Shown here piece by piece: positions 25,107 to 38,300 of a DNA stretch of 64,000 bases; the first letter of the stretch is position 1; each line of letters opens with the position of its first letter. Made by a program: the position numbers and the translations under genes. Under the pieces are notes generated by a model. The model searched no databases and was not told the DNA's origin. It saw only the letters and a program-made list of their open reading frames with translations. Source of the stretch: Ammopiptanthus mongolicus (taxonomy: Eukaryota > Streptophyta > Magnoliopsida > Fabales > Fabaceae); contig CM077346.1 of the NCBI GenBank assembly GCA_039655645.1, positions 71,199,283-71,263,282 of the forward strand, written 5' to 3'.

Positions 25107-25836
25107 TAGGCCTAACTGCAACCTGCTTTAAACTCCATGGGAAGAAACAAGTTCTTAGTTGTACAAGTGAGTTTAAGGGTATTCAGCGTGGTTGAGTCAA
25201 TCTAACATCTTCGAATATCATACCTTTGGATGAGGTTTCACATATAACGTCCCAATAATTGCATATATGTTTAATTACATGTTTAGAATGATTAATTGGT
25301 TGAATGTTTATTTTTGCTAATTTATTTGACTTGATTAATTTTATTTTATTTAATATTTTATTAAGTGCGTTAACACTTCATTTTCACAGTGTATGCATGC
25401 TTCCAATACAAAAATAATATGCTATTGTTACTATTATTGTTGGTCTATAAAAATATTATTTTGCATAATATAGTTGAAAGAAACTTATTTTCAGATTTTA
25501 ATGTACTTACTTTTTAGTGAAAAAAAAATAGGAATGAAATAAGAAAAACAAAATTAAAAAAAAAAAGGGGTCCATTTTCTTCCCCTGGTGCAACAACGTG
25601 CACGTCTCCCCCTCCCTCTTTTCTTCTTTCTTTTGTCTTTTGCCTTCTTCCTCCTAGACTCATTCTTTTCCTTTTCTCCAAGTTTCCAATTTTCTCTCCT
25701 TCTCTCTATGAAACCGACACCGTCTAGCCACATTTCGGCCACCGTTCGGTCATGCATGGAAAAATGAAACTAACCACTAGTTAGAGCTCCTCCTTCCGCA
25801 TGTTTTGGTCGGATCAGTTTTGATGTGAGCCACCGT
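25107..25836. other. Spacer without recognised gene
   Basis: AT-rich to 25555, then C/T-rich on the + strand (25570-25720), so the minus frame reads as a lysine/arginine-rich chance ORF. No splice-consistent or domain signal seen. The sequence around 25700-25836 probably continues at 28423 on the far side of the solo LTR. Confidence 0.4.
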
Positions 25837-26717
25837 TGTGATGCCCCCAAAACTTACCCTCACTCTCTCTGATACCTTAAAAGTATAGATAAAGCTTAAT
25901 TGAAACTTAAGCAAATAAACAATTACTACAGCCCAAGCTTACACACCAGAGTTTTGCCTAGAAGCCATGGCGTAAAAATAACAACAATAAAAACAGACGC
26001 CCCATTGGCCGTGGTACAAACATACAAAAGGCCAACAATACCTCTGAGGTCTCTCTTCTTCTGCTCGAGAAGCGCTGACTTCAAACTTGTTGTTCACGAT
26101 AGGGGTCCCACCTCTACTCAGCTTCACCCGCTACTGCACCTCCGACAACCAACCAGCACCTCCACCTTCGGATCACGACCCGAACAACGACATACATGTA
26201 AAACATAAGGAAGCATGCACAGGAGGTAAGAAACACTACAATATCATGCAAAGGGAGATCACGTACAATATAACACATCAACATGCACAACCAACAGGCA
26301 CAACCATCTCCCGAGCTCATCACAATAATCAACCTCCAGATTATCACAACTAGTGATCACCGCCTACTCTAATGCACACCCGAGTCTACATGATTGGCCA
26401 ATTCTACAACATCACCATCCTTGCCCTCGGGAATGCTGCCCTTCAAATGTGATAGTAGCCATTTCCCAAGGTAGGAAGGTCACCCTCCAACTGTAAGGGC
26501 ATCAAGTCGGTATTCCAGGTTACTGGTTTCCCTTGTTCCCAAGAAAGTGCAACAGTGGTTCCTCCAACTATGAGAAGCACTGCCTCGCCGAGCCCCTCCA
26601 GCTGTGAGAAAGCCCGAGAAGTTCTCCAACTGCGAGAAAGCACTTGCGTCCCTCCAACTATGAGTTCAGTGATATTGGTCACTCCGGAACGTCCACCTCG
26701 ACCTCGTGTGACGATTG

Positions 26718-26950
26718 CTCAAACTGCTGTTGCAACCGTACACACGGCTCCCTGTACACAACCACTCAAACGGCTGTTGTCGTTGTATACAGGTACCAAC
26801 TTATATGATAGCCACTCAAACTGCTGTTGCAGCTATTCATATAGCCCCTTGTGGCAACCACTTAAACAGCTGGTGTAATTGTTCACAAGTCCCAACCTCG
26901 CGTAATAACCGCTCAAACGGCTGTTGCAGTAAATCCTGCGGCTTTCCACC
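26718..26950. repeat. ~48-bp minisatellite, five units
   Basis: Units begin CTCAAACNGCTGTTG at 26718, 26765, 26815, 26861 (CTTAAACAGCTGGTG) and 26912, with spacings of 47, 50, 46 and 51. The related LTR at 1043-3073 has only one such unit, near 1671. The array therefore expanded or contracted within the LTR family. Confidence 0.85.
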
Positions 26951-28039
26951 ACAACAATGCAAATGCTATGATTATGTATCCATCACCTCAACAACAACTT
27001 AACCAATGCCTCAAGGCCCACATCCTCCAACTGCGAGGATGTCACTCTCCCACTATGAGAGCTACCTTCAACTTAGATCAACTCGCTTATACTACTAGTT
27101 TGATACCACCAACCATTATTCTATCATCCTACCAACATACCAACCGTCTCCAAATTCAATCAGGATCATATCAATCACAATCCATCAACAGGTTATAGTA
27201 TAACAAGACATCACCATTTCAGGCATATCAAAATAGCAATTGAGCATATTGTCACAACAAGCATCTCATCCAGCAAGTTATCACATACGACATCATTTCA
27301 GCATGTTATCAGTTACTGCATATAAGCACATATCCTCAATCAACATACATCATAGATCAGCCTAACAGCGATAAACCTACAATGCCTAAAACTGCATTGG
27401 TACCATACTCCGGTAGTCCCCAATGGGAGTTAGGTATTGGCGGTTACTCAACCAGTAGTAGGGTTTGGGGAGCCCTACACATGTTAACAATTATACCCTA
27501 CGTCTACAATTCCTAGATAATTGTAGTTTCTTCCTCCTCACCTGGTGATTCGTTCCAATATGCTCCTATACCAACGGACAGCCTTGACCCTCGATCTCAT
27601 GAACACCTCGAACACGCCTACGACCACCACGAGCACAACACCACCACCACGAGCTCGCATTTGTCACCATTTCCTCTCACAGCCGTGGTTTCTCCTTCAA
27701 CCACGAGCACCACCGTGTCCTCGAACTTTGCCCTAACCAAACCAAGAAAGATTCGAGGAGAAGCTCGAAGAACACGAAGAACACCAAGGTCGACGTGTTA
27801 GAGATTCGAGCTTACCTTTGAGGAATCAAGAAACTACCCGGTGAAACTTGTAGTACTCGAAACCCCGATCACAACGGTGTAGTTGGAATCACGATCTGAT
27901 GGTCCAATCTTGCTCTACCTTCACTTTCTCTCTCTAGAACTCTTGAGCCTCTTTCTTTAGCTCTATGGACAGCCAAAGTCATATGGTTTTCGTGCAAGAG
28001 AGAAAAAAAAAGAAAACTTAAGAGTTTGCTGTCAAGCTG

Positions 28040-28105
28040 TCCACGCTTGAGCGTGGGCAAGCTCTGACGTGGGAAAACTCCACGCTTGAGCGTGGGATGC
28101 TGATT
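28040..28105. repeat. Paired palindromic words CCACGCTTGAGCGTGG
   Basis: Two perfect copies about 41 bases apart in the solo LTR. Variants lie at 3033, 8123, 8150, 11155, 11192 and 11212 in the related LTR pieces. Each can form a short hairpin. Role unknown. Confidence 0.7.
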
Positions 28106-28422
28106 GCCACGTCTCTACCATGCGTCGGGTGGGCGCTGACACATGCACCCCCACGCATCCCCCTTCTACACTCTGACGTGCAACTACCCACGCTCTGACG
28201 TCAACGGTCAATGTTTGAACATGAGGTTTCTCAACATCAAAGCGTTGGACGCTGATCTGACCCGTTCTTCCACGTTTCTTCACTTTCTGAGCTCGTTTCA
28301 AGGCCAAATTTCGTCAAATTTGGACCATAACTTCCTCAAGCCATAAAGAACATTATCCAACCTTCCAACATAATTAACTTAGGTCCTAAACCTTATTCAA
28401 GAAAATGGGATGTTACAACCAT

Positions 28423-31400
28423 CACCGTCGCGGTTAAGCTCCTCTGGCCACCATTCACGGTGGTTTCCGCCCTCCTTTAGTTAGTTTGAACCTCTTCTCC
28501 TCCTTCTATGAAACTCAACTCTATTTTTGGATCATGGCTGCTACAGAACACACTCCATCGCCGTCCTTTGTTGCGTTGCTGCTGCGCCAGACATCCTAGT
28601 AGCCACCACTTCATCTCTTTCTTTATTGGGTGAGTGAAAATTTCGCCTAATGTGCTTTCATATTCAAACCCCTAATTTCCTCAAACCCTAACCCTAGCAT
28701 TTTGTTTTCAAGCCTTAATTGTGAAATTAACTCTGTTTTTGTGCAATTTAATTGTTAAATTAACTCTGTTTTCGTGCAATTAATTGGGACCGTAAATTGG
28801 TGTTTTCATAAGCTAATTTCATTACTCTTTAATCAAATTAGTTTGCCCCCGATTTTTTTTTTTTTGTGATGAACCCAAAATTCCCAATTTAGAGTTATTA
28901 AAAATCCATTTTTTTATTAAATTACATATTAAATATTTAAATTCATTATGTGTATGTTTTTTATAGTGATTAATTGATTGTTATGTTGTCTAGTTTTGGG
29001 AAATGCTTGGACTCCCTCTTTTGGATGTTGGTCGTGACTTAACTTGCTTGGGGGAGAAGGTTTTGCATTTTTGGTCTTCAATGGCCACATGTCAAACTCT
29101 AATTTCATGCTAAAAGAAAACAAAAGAGGATTCTGGTCTTCTAGACAGTTATATTTGCTCTATTGCAGTTCAACTTTCTTTCTTCCATTTCTTCCTCTCA
29201 AGTGTCAGACCCGTAGATATATTTCCACTATGCCCAATTGGTCAAACAAGCTTCTTCTCCGACTGTTGTTTCGTCTCCAACCACACTTTTTCTTCGGGTT
29301 CTCTGTTCACTCTTCACTGTTCTGCTTGGCTCTTTTCGGAAGCACCGCTCGCGCGGAGTTGAGTTCCTTCTCAAGTTCCAATTTTTTTCCCATCATGGTG
29401 TCTTATACTCATCACTCTTCCATGGTTTTCCAGGCTGCTACACAACCACCTGTCCAAATCCTTGTCAACCACTCTTAGAGAATAAAGAGTGAATAAAGAG
29501 GTTGATGATTCTGCCATCAACAAGTTATGAGTGCCTTGGTTTGTTCCCTCTCTTGTTCCCAGTAGGTGCGTGCGTTTTTTAGTTGCTCTTTGTCTGTGTT
29601 TTTGTAATAATGGTATTATTAGTGATATTTTCTTACAAGTTCATTCTGCATATTTGCTTATATTTATTGGCTCCGTTATATCAAATTTAAAGGGTGAACA
29701 ATGATATTAAAAGTATTAGTTTTATAGATTCAATGATCCTGAGCTGCTGTCTGCTAACAAGGGGTTTGATTTTTCATTACAAGATCACATTTTGTTTTTA
29801 ATGGTGTCTTAACTCTCAATGACAAAGTGGATTGGAACTTCATGTCTTATTTATTTGGATAACTGACTGTATTTTTTGGATTAATGCCTTTAAATGTTTT
29901 ATAACTATACATGAAATCCTTTTATGGCATATGATGATACTTTAGGCACTTCTTCATGGATTTAAGATCATATTCTTATATGTAAATTCATATGAGTGAC
30001 AATTGAGCATTTTGGTTTATTTTCAGGCTCTTGATGAAGCTATGGTTCAAATTAAAATGTGTTTTATGTTGGAGGAACTCTTACTGAAAAAGAAATACTT
30101 TATCCTCTCTATTAATGTTGTTTTGCTTACTTTGTTTGCTGGTGTAGTTGGTTTGACTCCAATGTAATTGTAATGAACGTTTTTATAGAAGTTGTGTTAT
30201 TTTATCTGATGTTTTTTTTTCCTGGTTAGTAATGTTATATCAATCATGATGATCTAGAATTGTTAGTTTTATGCATCCTTGTTAGTGTATACAGTGACCG
30301 CTTACTAATATGTATAAAAATCAACACGACTCATATAGTTCTAGTTAAGGTGTAGAATAAGTGGGATAATGAGCTGGTTATTCAACGATTTTAAAACATG
30401 AAATCACATAGAACACAATTATGAGATATATAATTTATTTGATTGAATATATAAATTTTTTATATATCCCTTCATACGTGTATTAGGTGGTTTATATTTG
30501 TGAATGATCTTATAACATTAAGTATTGATTGAGACATCATATATTATTTAAATCATTTTATTATTTAAATAATTTTGTTTGCAAAATATTCTCCTAATTC
30601 GAATAGCAAATCTTTTCAGTTGCAAAACATTTAGAATCATTTAAATGAATTCCATAATTGATAGAAGATATTAATTGATGAAATAATGTGATTGATTTCA
30701 GTTATAAGTATTAATGTATGATGTCAATGATTTTTTCAAAATTTGAATTCTTCATTATGATTAACCTCTGGAATTGCTCCCGTTGCGACATGTCAGATTA
30801 TTCTTGCCCTGGTGATGTGTCATTGCTGAGAGCTTGACACCTAAGAAAAAATGCTTTGAGACACATTCTAAAATGTATAGATAATAGATTTGTGTGTTGT
30901 ATTGTATTATTATGTAATATTTGTGTTGCATATGATTAACGAAATTTGTGATATCAATATTGTTGAAATAACTTTTTTTATTATAATGTTTTTACATGTT
31001 ACATGTTATCTGTTTTGTTGGATTTTTTTATATACGGATTAAAGTATCCCTTTTATTCTATTTAATATATTTTTTTATTATAAAAATAATGCCCAACTCC
31101 TGCATATAATAGGCAAAATTGTATGTCATTTCCACAAACATGTTTAATCAAATAAACATTTCTGATCAAATTTTAGGAAAAGTCCATATTAATGAATTAT
31201 CTAATCAAGTATTTATTTTATTTTTTTAATTTGAATAGAATACATATTAAAATTAATTGTTTTATTCCCAATCAATCCAATCCCTATTTGATTTTAATTG
31301 ATTCATCTTTTTTATTTTCATTTTTTTAAAAAAATTGTTCAAATTTTTCTAAATATGGGAAATGAAAATCAATTCTCAATTTGAATTTAGATATCTAAAT

Positions 31401-32175
31401 TAATTGTTATATTCCCAATCAATTTCAAATTTGATTTGAATTGATTTATTTTTTTATAAAAAAATTGTTCAAATCTTTCTAAATATGAAAAATGAAAATC
31501 AATTACCAATTTCATTTTAAATTGATTAATGTTTTTTATTTTATTTTATTTATTTTTAAAAATTGCTCTATTTTTAAAATACTCTTATCTGATGATAACA
31601 CATGACAAATTCTCCTAGCATTGAGGTCTGCTTTGTATTATTTATAGATATAGATTATTATAGATATAGTTTATTATAGATATAGTTTTATAGATAGATT
31701 TATAGATTCTATTTCATCTTAGATTTTATTTTTTTATGCCTCTAAAAATAGAAGAAATAAAATGGAATAGAATAAAATAAATTATTATTCTTTCTATAAA
31801 TAATGGAATAAAAATCTTCCTTCCATTTCATCTTGTATCATTTCATTTTATTCCAATTATTATAGATTAAAAAAAACATTTTTTGAACATCTAGGGGACA
31901 CATACCGTATTTTATTATTTTATTTGTACTTTAAATGCATATATAAAACAATATTAAGTAAATAAAAAATAAATGCATACAATGTATTTAATATAAAAAT
32001 AACATAGTGTTGTTGTCTTTTCCGCATTGTCCCCGACAAAGAATCTCCATTATTATTTAATTGTCTTACCACATTCTCCCTAGCAACGATTTTTCATTAT
32101 TATTTATTTCAATAATACCCATTTGCACCACGTACGTCTCTATGATCTGAGAATTGCCTCCAAATTACAAGAATA
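28423..32175. other. Region upstream of host gene, no gene recognised
   Basis: No protein family recognised. The ORF at 29044-29478 (144 codons, +) has no visible motif and differs in composition from the real exons. A possible non-coding transcript cannot be excluded: TTATTGGGTGAGTG near 28630 resembles a splice donor and TTTATTTTCAG near 30026 an acceptor. From 30300 the DNA is very AT-rich. No clear TATA box or other promoter motif stands out before 32176. Confidence 0.4.
31250..31510. repeat. AT-rich tandem duplication, two units of ~130-147 bp
   Basis: TTAATTGTTTTATTCCCAATCAAT at 31252 recurs near 31399, and ATTGTTCAAAT...CTAAATATG at 31334 recurs at 31464. The units lie about 0.7-0.9 kb upstream of the host gene start. 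Confidence 0.7.
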
Positions 32176-32371
32176 ATGTTAAAAAAGATGGCGTTCAATT
32201 TGATTCTACGGTGTCATGTCAATCTTTTTCTCAGTGTTGCGGTGCTCTTTTCTTGTTCCTTTGGCCTCTTCTCTGCAAATGATGAACTGGGCACTGGTGA
32301 TGCCTTTACGGTTTCCAGCTTCAGCTACCCTGAGACTAGGCTCAGGCCTTTTGATTTGCGTTATATCAGAG
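32176..32371 (+). CDS. Host gene exon 1 (residues 1-65)
   Basis: Encodes the signal peptide (hydrophobic core NLFLSVAVLFSCSFG) and the start of the mature protein (SSFSYPETRLRPFD). Ends AGAG before GTGAGC, phase 1. The upstream ATG was chosen over 32188 only because it is first; both keep the signal peptide. Confidence 0.85.
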
Positions 32372-35300
32372 GTGAGCGAGCCAAATGGTAGTGACACTTT
32401 TATATAATTATTTTGGTTTGTGGTTGTTTCATGGAGCATTATCTTAAAGTCTAGGGGGTTTGAATTGAATTTTAATGTAAGGTGAATTTGTGGGAGAATA
32501 GTTTCTCTTCTCTCTCCCCATCATCATCATTATTTAATAATTCCTGGGTCTTCAAATTATTTTTTTGGAGAGTCTTGCGCAATTCTCTCATTGAGTGTAA
32601 TGATAATGTCAAGGTTTTAACAAAACTCCGCAACGTATGTCAAGTAAGCAAAAATATTTAAAGAAAGCACAAGATTTGAAGGGAATGAAGTAGCAGTTCT
32701 TTCATTTAATACCAAAACAAACAACTTAACGGCAAAACATTCGATTAACTTGCACTTGAGTGAAGCTGGGTACCTACTCATGAAGGAGTATTGGGTGCGT
32801 AATCGTGTGTGCCTGTAAGTACCAGTACTAGATACGTACGGCTACGAGTGCAACAACCATTTAAGAGTACCCATGCATCATGGTTTTATCTGTGTATCTT
32901 ATAATCTTAACATTGGAAGAACCATAAATGACATGAAACATAGGATAAAATCTTATTTGATTTCGCGTTTGTCATTTGTTTTCTAATTTGTGATGCATTG
33001 AATTTATGTTATCCATAGAATACTTATATGAGCAAGAAATGGATAATACTATTAATTGGCTTTGTGTCATTTACTATTGCTAAGTTTCAGATGCAAACAG
33101 AGTTGAGAGATAGTATCACCGAAAGAAGCTGACATTTCTTTCTTCCTTCTGTTTTGGGAATTCAATCGGTTATATAATATGATTTCTGTTACTTTGAAAA
33201 AAAAATTAAAGAAATAAAAAGCTCATTTTCAGATATATGTGGAAATATGGATTATCTTACTTTGATGTTTTCAATTGCTCCAGTTGACTTGCCGCCATGG
33301 TTTTCTGCACTCTCTATAGCAATGAACTCAGATGTAGACCTCGTAAGTATATTCATACTTCTTTTGTTGATAGGATCGCGTTAGAATTTCTTCTTATAAA
33401 CAAAATATATGTATACATATAAAGAGTATAACCGGTGCTCTAACCACGAAGGGAGCTACGTTACTAGTTTTAGGGGCACTGGCCTCCCTAAATTTTTTCA
33501 ATTTCAATCTTTATTAATAGTATAAAATTATTAATTTTATGTCATTAGTTGGTACAAAAATACAAAATCATATATCATCTTTTTGTATAAAACTATTCAT
33601 CAAAAAAAAAAAAAAATCTTCGGTATAAAGTGGTAACTCTTATTCTTACACTTCCTTACAGAATACCTATATGAATATTATGGCCAAGATTACAATTCGT
33701 AATAGAATAAAACTAATTGTTTGCTAGTATACATTGAAAAAAATTGCTGAAAAGTTTAATATGGATTTAATTATAAATGATTTTCGTGACATGCATGAGA
33801 ACCATTCCGTGTTTTGATAGATTACAAATGTAATTAACGTTTTGGAACAAATAATTATAAATACTGTATATAAAATTGATGTATATATATTTGGTCCCCT
33901 AATATACATTAAAGTCTAGCTCTGTCGCTAGCTCTAACTCATATACAAAAGAATCAAGAGAGGAAAGACCTATGTAAGTGGCATACTGAGCCAAAACAAG
34001 ACCAGTATAAATATTACATCGGTCTATCCCGAGAACCATCAAACTTAAAAGCACAAGAAAAGAGAAACAGGCCACAAAAATATATGATTGTGTGTTTTGC
34101 TCTTCAACCCTTCCTAAAAGGTGAGAAGAGCTTGCAGTATGATACTAAATATGTGGTCTTTTTAATAAAATAACCACTTATCTAAAGAAAACAAAAGGCG
34201 TGTAAAAACTAAAACATTAGGAGCCAAACTAGTTAACCCCTTTGACATAGAGCTTGCATACATCCTCTCTGGTACCACACCCAAAAAAAACACCCTTAAC
34301 CTGGTCATACTTCAACAGCCGACACATTCCTCAAAGCACTGCTCCAACAAAGATGTAGACAACCAAAAGCTGAAAAGAGCATGGAACATGTGGAGATATG
34401 CATAGCCTTGGCGCATAGATAAGCAAAATGAACTTTTACATCTTCTATCTTAGCAACTTTATGCAAGTACCAGTATAAAAACCTCCCTACGTGATCTACA
34501 ATATTTAAAACAGTCCCACACTAATGATATGACCACCCTCTTTGGCAAACCCCATGAGCATCTATATAATGGCTGTTGTCCTTGGATTAAATTTATTTCA
34601 TATTCTTCTATTTTGATATCTTTTTGTTTAATAATGCCTTGTGTTTGTATTACATGATGCAAATATGCAAATGATCGATACAGTTCTCTGATAAAAAAAA
34701 TTAACTATGTCTTTTCAAAATTTTATACCTTCATGTAACTATTAGAATTGTCCTTGTTAGTTGCGCTACTGAATAATTCCATGGATTTCCTAATTTGAGG
34801 ATATCTTCTTTCATTTGGATCGGCTCTGACTTATTTGCCTCCCTCATTTGTTCATATATACATTTTTTCAGGATGTCTCAAAAATTGATCAAAGGTTTCC
34901 AATGAGCACACTGCCAATAATATGCTTTAGAGATGGCAGTCCCCCACTGCCTGATGCCTTATACACATCTCTGAAAGATTCAGTGATCTCAGGTATAGGA
35001 AACCCACCTAAATAAATTCAACTAAATTTAATTAAACTTTTTTTTTTCACAATTAAAGTTCAAGAACATAAATTCTGTCTTAAATTTCTCTCTATGAAGT
35101 ATTGATAAACTTGTTTTCAATATTTTTGCAAGAAGACAATAACTTGCATTTTAGTATATCTTATAATCCGTCAACGTGATAGAACCATTGGAGCCCCAAA
35201 AAGTTTCCAGCATTCATTAAATTAGTGTCATAATTTCTGTAGGAGGAGGCTCTTATTTTGACTGATAGTACGTGTTTAGTTATTTTCCCTTTCTTCCATT

Positions 35301-38300
35301 AATTTACATATTCTTTTATGATGGCTTCTTTAGTTGTCATAATATCAGAGAAAACAATGAAAACAGAGAAGAAATGAAAACTGAATTACATCTATTGATT
35401 GAATGAATATCTTGAATATGAATTACAAGCTAAGTGTTCCTTATATAGCATTGTATAAAAGAAACGTGTTGATAAACTTACAACAAAAAACTAATAACTA
35501 ATTAACAAACTCCTAACTGCATAACAAACTAAATAGAATCTTGTGACTCCAATACCCTCTGCAAGCTGATGAGTGGATTGTGATCAGTCGAAGCTTGGTA
35601 AGCAGAGTCTGAAAAGGAGTTGGATCTAGTGGTTTAGTTAGAATATCTGGTAATTGGTCTGTGGTAGAAATTGGTAAGCAGAGTCTGAAAAGGAGTCCTA
35701 ACCACATGTTTACGAAGGTTTGTGTTTTGGGTGGAGAAGGTGGTATGGGTTCCGTGTTTATAGGTGGTGCAGGTTGAGTGGGAGGAATTTCTGGTGAGGG
35801 GTGAAAAGTTGGTGATTGAGAGGGGGCTGCGGAGGAGGATGTAGTATGGGAAAGTTCAATAGGATTTACCTGGGGTGATCTTTCAATTCTTTGTCTGGGT
35901 GGTCTGTTGATTGTTATGGTCTTAATTCACAATCTTCTTGGTGGAATAGACTCAGAAGGGAGTGAGGCTAAGGTTGGTTGCATTGGAGGTGGAGCAGGCA
36001 TTTGAGAAGGCTCAGATGTCGGGGCAGGTGCAAGGTCAGGTGAAGGGATAAGGGCGGGATTTACCACTTTACTCTTTTTCAGCAACAAAGAGATAGGAAG
36101 ATCATCATCATCATCTTCTTCTTCAATGACAAGTTTTCTCTTCCTGTACCTGGGTTTGGACGGTTCTGCAGCTTCAATGGTGACCTTCGTTGGTTGCTGA
36201 ACCTGAGAAGATCCACTAGCTTGTGTAGGCCTTGATGAAACGGAGCCAAACCTTGCTTTAACAACCGGACCATCAACTTCCTCAACATATGGTCCAACCA
36301 CACCATTAAACTTGATAAATTGTTCTCCATTAATGGTGTATGGTATGCCTTCAAGCATAAGCGCAAACTCAAGATTGGGCTTGACTTCATACTCTTCAAA
36401 CACTGCTTGAGTCCAATCACCTTCAGGTTGTTCCTGAAGAACTTCATGACTGGACTGACTGGTGAGAACATCTTGATGACTAGACTGACCAGCATCAAAC
36501 CTTTGACTTCTTCTTCCTTGCCTTCGTAAAGCCCGTTGATTTTGAGCTTGTGCTAGCTCTGATTGAGCTCGTTCAAAGGCCAGAATGGTGGGAGGTTGCC
36601 TCTTAGAAAGATTTGCTTTCCCAAGAAGTGAGTAACTCATCTTCCTGAACTCTTTCTTCATATTTGGACGAAGAATGTTCAACATTCTGTAAACTCCTTG
36701 ATCCTCAAAGATCTGAGATAGAAGAATTGCATATGTAATGGATTTTACAGAAGTAACCTCTATGCAATTTTCTCTAAAGCGGTCAAATAGAAGAGATGGT
36801 AGATTTACCTTCATGCTATAGAGAAGATGATTGAGAAGGAAAGCGTGCATCTTAGAGATGGAATCTTTGGACCCAGCTTTGCGTAAAACAACTTTATTGA
36901 GATTTTGGTTCAGAACCCTAGCTTCATCCTTCATGAGAGACACCTTGAAGGAAAGATTTGGGAGAGTATCAGGACGCCTGCAAAAGTTGTAGGCAACATA
37001 TTGACCTCCAAACTTTCTGTACCAGGGTTTTCAAAAGGTTGCTCCAAGAGACATACACCCAATGGCAGTGGCAATGTTGATTTTGGACACGGTGATTTTC
37101 TTGTCACCCAGAACATAGCCCACTATCTTATCTTCTCCTTCCATACTGGCAGAACTCCAAAACTCAATAAGAAGTTTGGGATAGACTTCTGGATAGTTGG
37201 TGAAGAAGGATTCCTAGCCAGCTCCTCTAATGCAATGTCTGACATCGGCACCCAAGCTAGCCAAAAGATCTAGATCAATTTGATGCTCAACATTGATCTT
37301 GCAACTTTCTGGAATGACCCTGGTTGGACGATTCAGAGGTAATTGATCATCTTGAGGAATGTTGCTACTTCCTTCTCTTCCACTACCAGAGCTGATATTT
37401 CTTGCCATTTCTCAGAGAATTGTTTGAAGGAGATGATGAACAGTTGATAGAAAGGGAGGAGTTTTAGAGAGAAAAAGAGAGATGGGACGTTTGAAATGAT
37501 TCTCTATAAATTGAGAGATAAGTTTATAGAGGGTGAGTGGGGGGTTAACCAAAGTTTGTCATAACTGCGGTTAAAAGGTCATAATGACATGTGGTTACCA
37601 AAGGTGGCTACTTTGGAAAAGGTAACAGATGCACAACGTTTTGACCGTACCAAGATGCTGACTCAGCATTGGAACGTGTGAGTGTCAGAGGTAATTATTT
37701 CAACTCATTACTTATTTGAATAAATAATTTTATCAAATTAAAGTAAAACAAATAACCAAGTCATTTAATGCAATAATTAATGGACACAGATGAGATCATC
37801 AGATATTGGACGAAAAACAACGTAACGATTGGACAGAAGCGTATTGGATGCAAGGTCACTCAACATAGTGCATGTTAAGTTGTTTTCTTATCAAAGAAAA
37901 CTTATCCTTTGTAAGAGGTTTTGTAAAGATATCAGCCCATTGATGGTCAATATCGACAAATTGAATATCAAACACACCTTTTTGGATATAGTCTCTAATA
38001 AAATGATGTTTGATTTTTATATGTTTAGCCCTGAAATGCAATATAGGATTTTTTTGACAAATTGATTGCGACAGTATTATCATAGTAAATTGGGATCTTA
38101 CTTTCATACGCATTATAGTCTTCCAGTTGATGTTTGATCCACAAAAGTTGAGAGAAACAACTTGCAGCAGAGATATATTCAGTTTCTGTTGTTGATAATG
38201 CTATGGTATTTTGTCTTTTGCTTGACCAAAAGATTAAGTTCGCTCCAAGATAGTGACATCCACCACTTGTGCTCTTTCTTTCTATTCTATTTCCAGCATA

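Larger units (their letters stand above)
25837..28417 (-). mobile_element. Solo gypsy-type LTR, 2.6 kb
   Basis: Starts TGTGATGCCCCCAAAAC and ends ATGGGATGTTACA. Flanks ACCGT (25832-25836) and ACCAT (28418-28422) agree in four of five bases, consistent with an aged target duplication. It aligns with 1043-3073. No gag or pol touches it. It includes a 48-bp minisatellite (26718-26950) and two copies of the palindrome CCACGCTTGAGCGTGG (near 28040 and 28081). Confidence 0.75.

Noticed and set aside
25554..25757. Lys/Arg-rich ORF on the minus strand
   Set aside because: Produced by a CT-rich run on the + strand; no support.
28040..28105. CRISPR-like spaced repeats
   Set aside because: Irregular spacing, palindromic words within an LTR of a plant genome; no array.
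29044..29478. 144-codon ORF upstream of the host gene
   Set aside because: No motif, no homologous feel, overlapping second ORF in another frame of similar length; could be part of a non-coding transcript.
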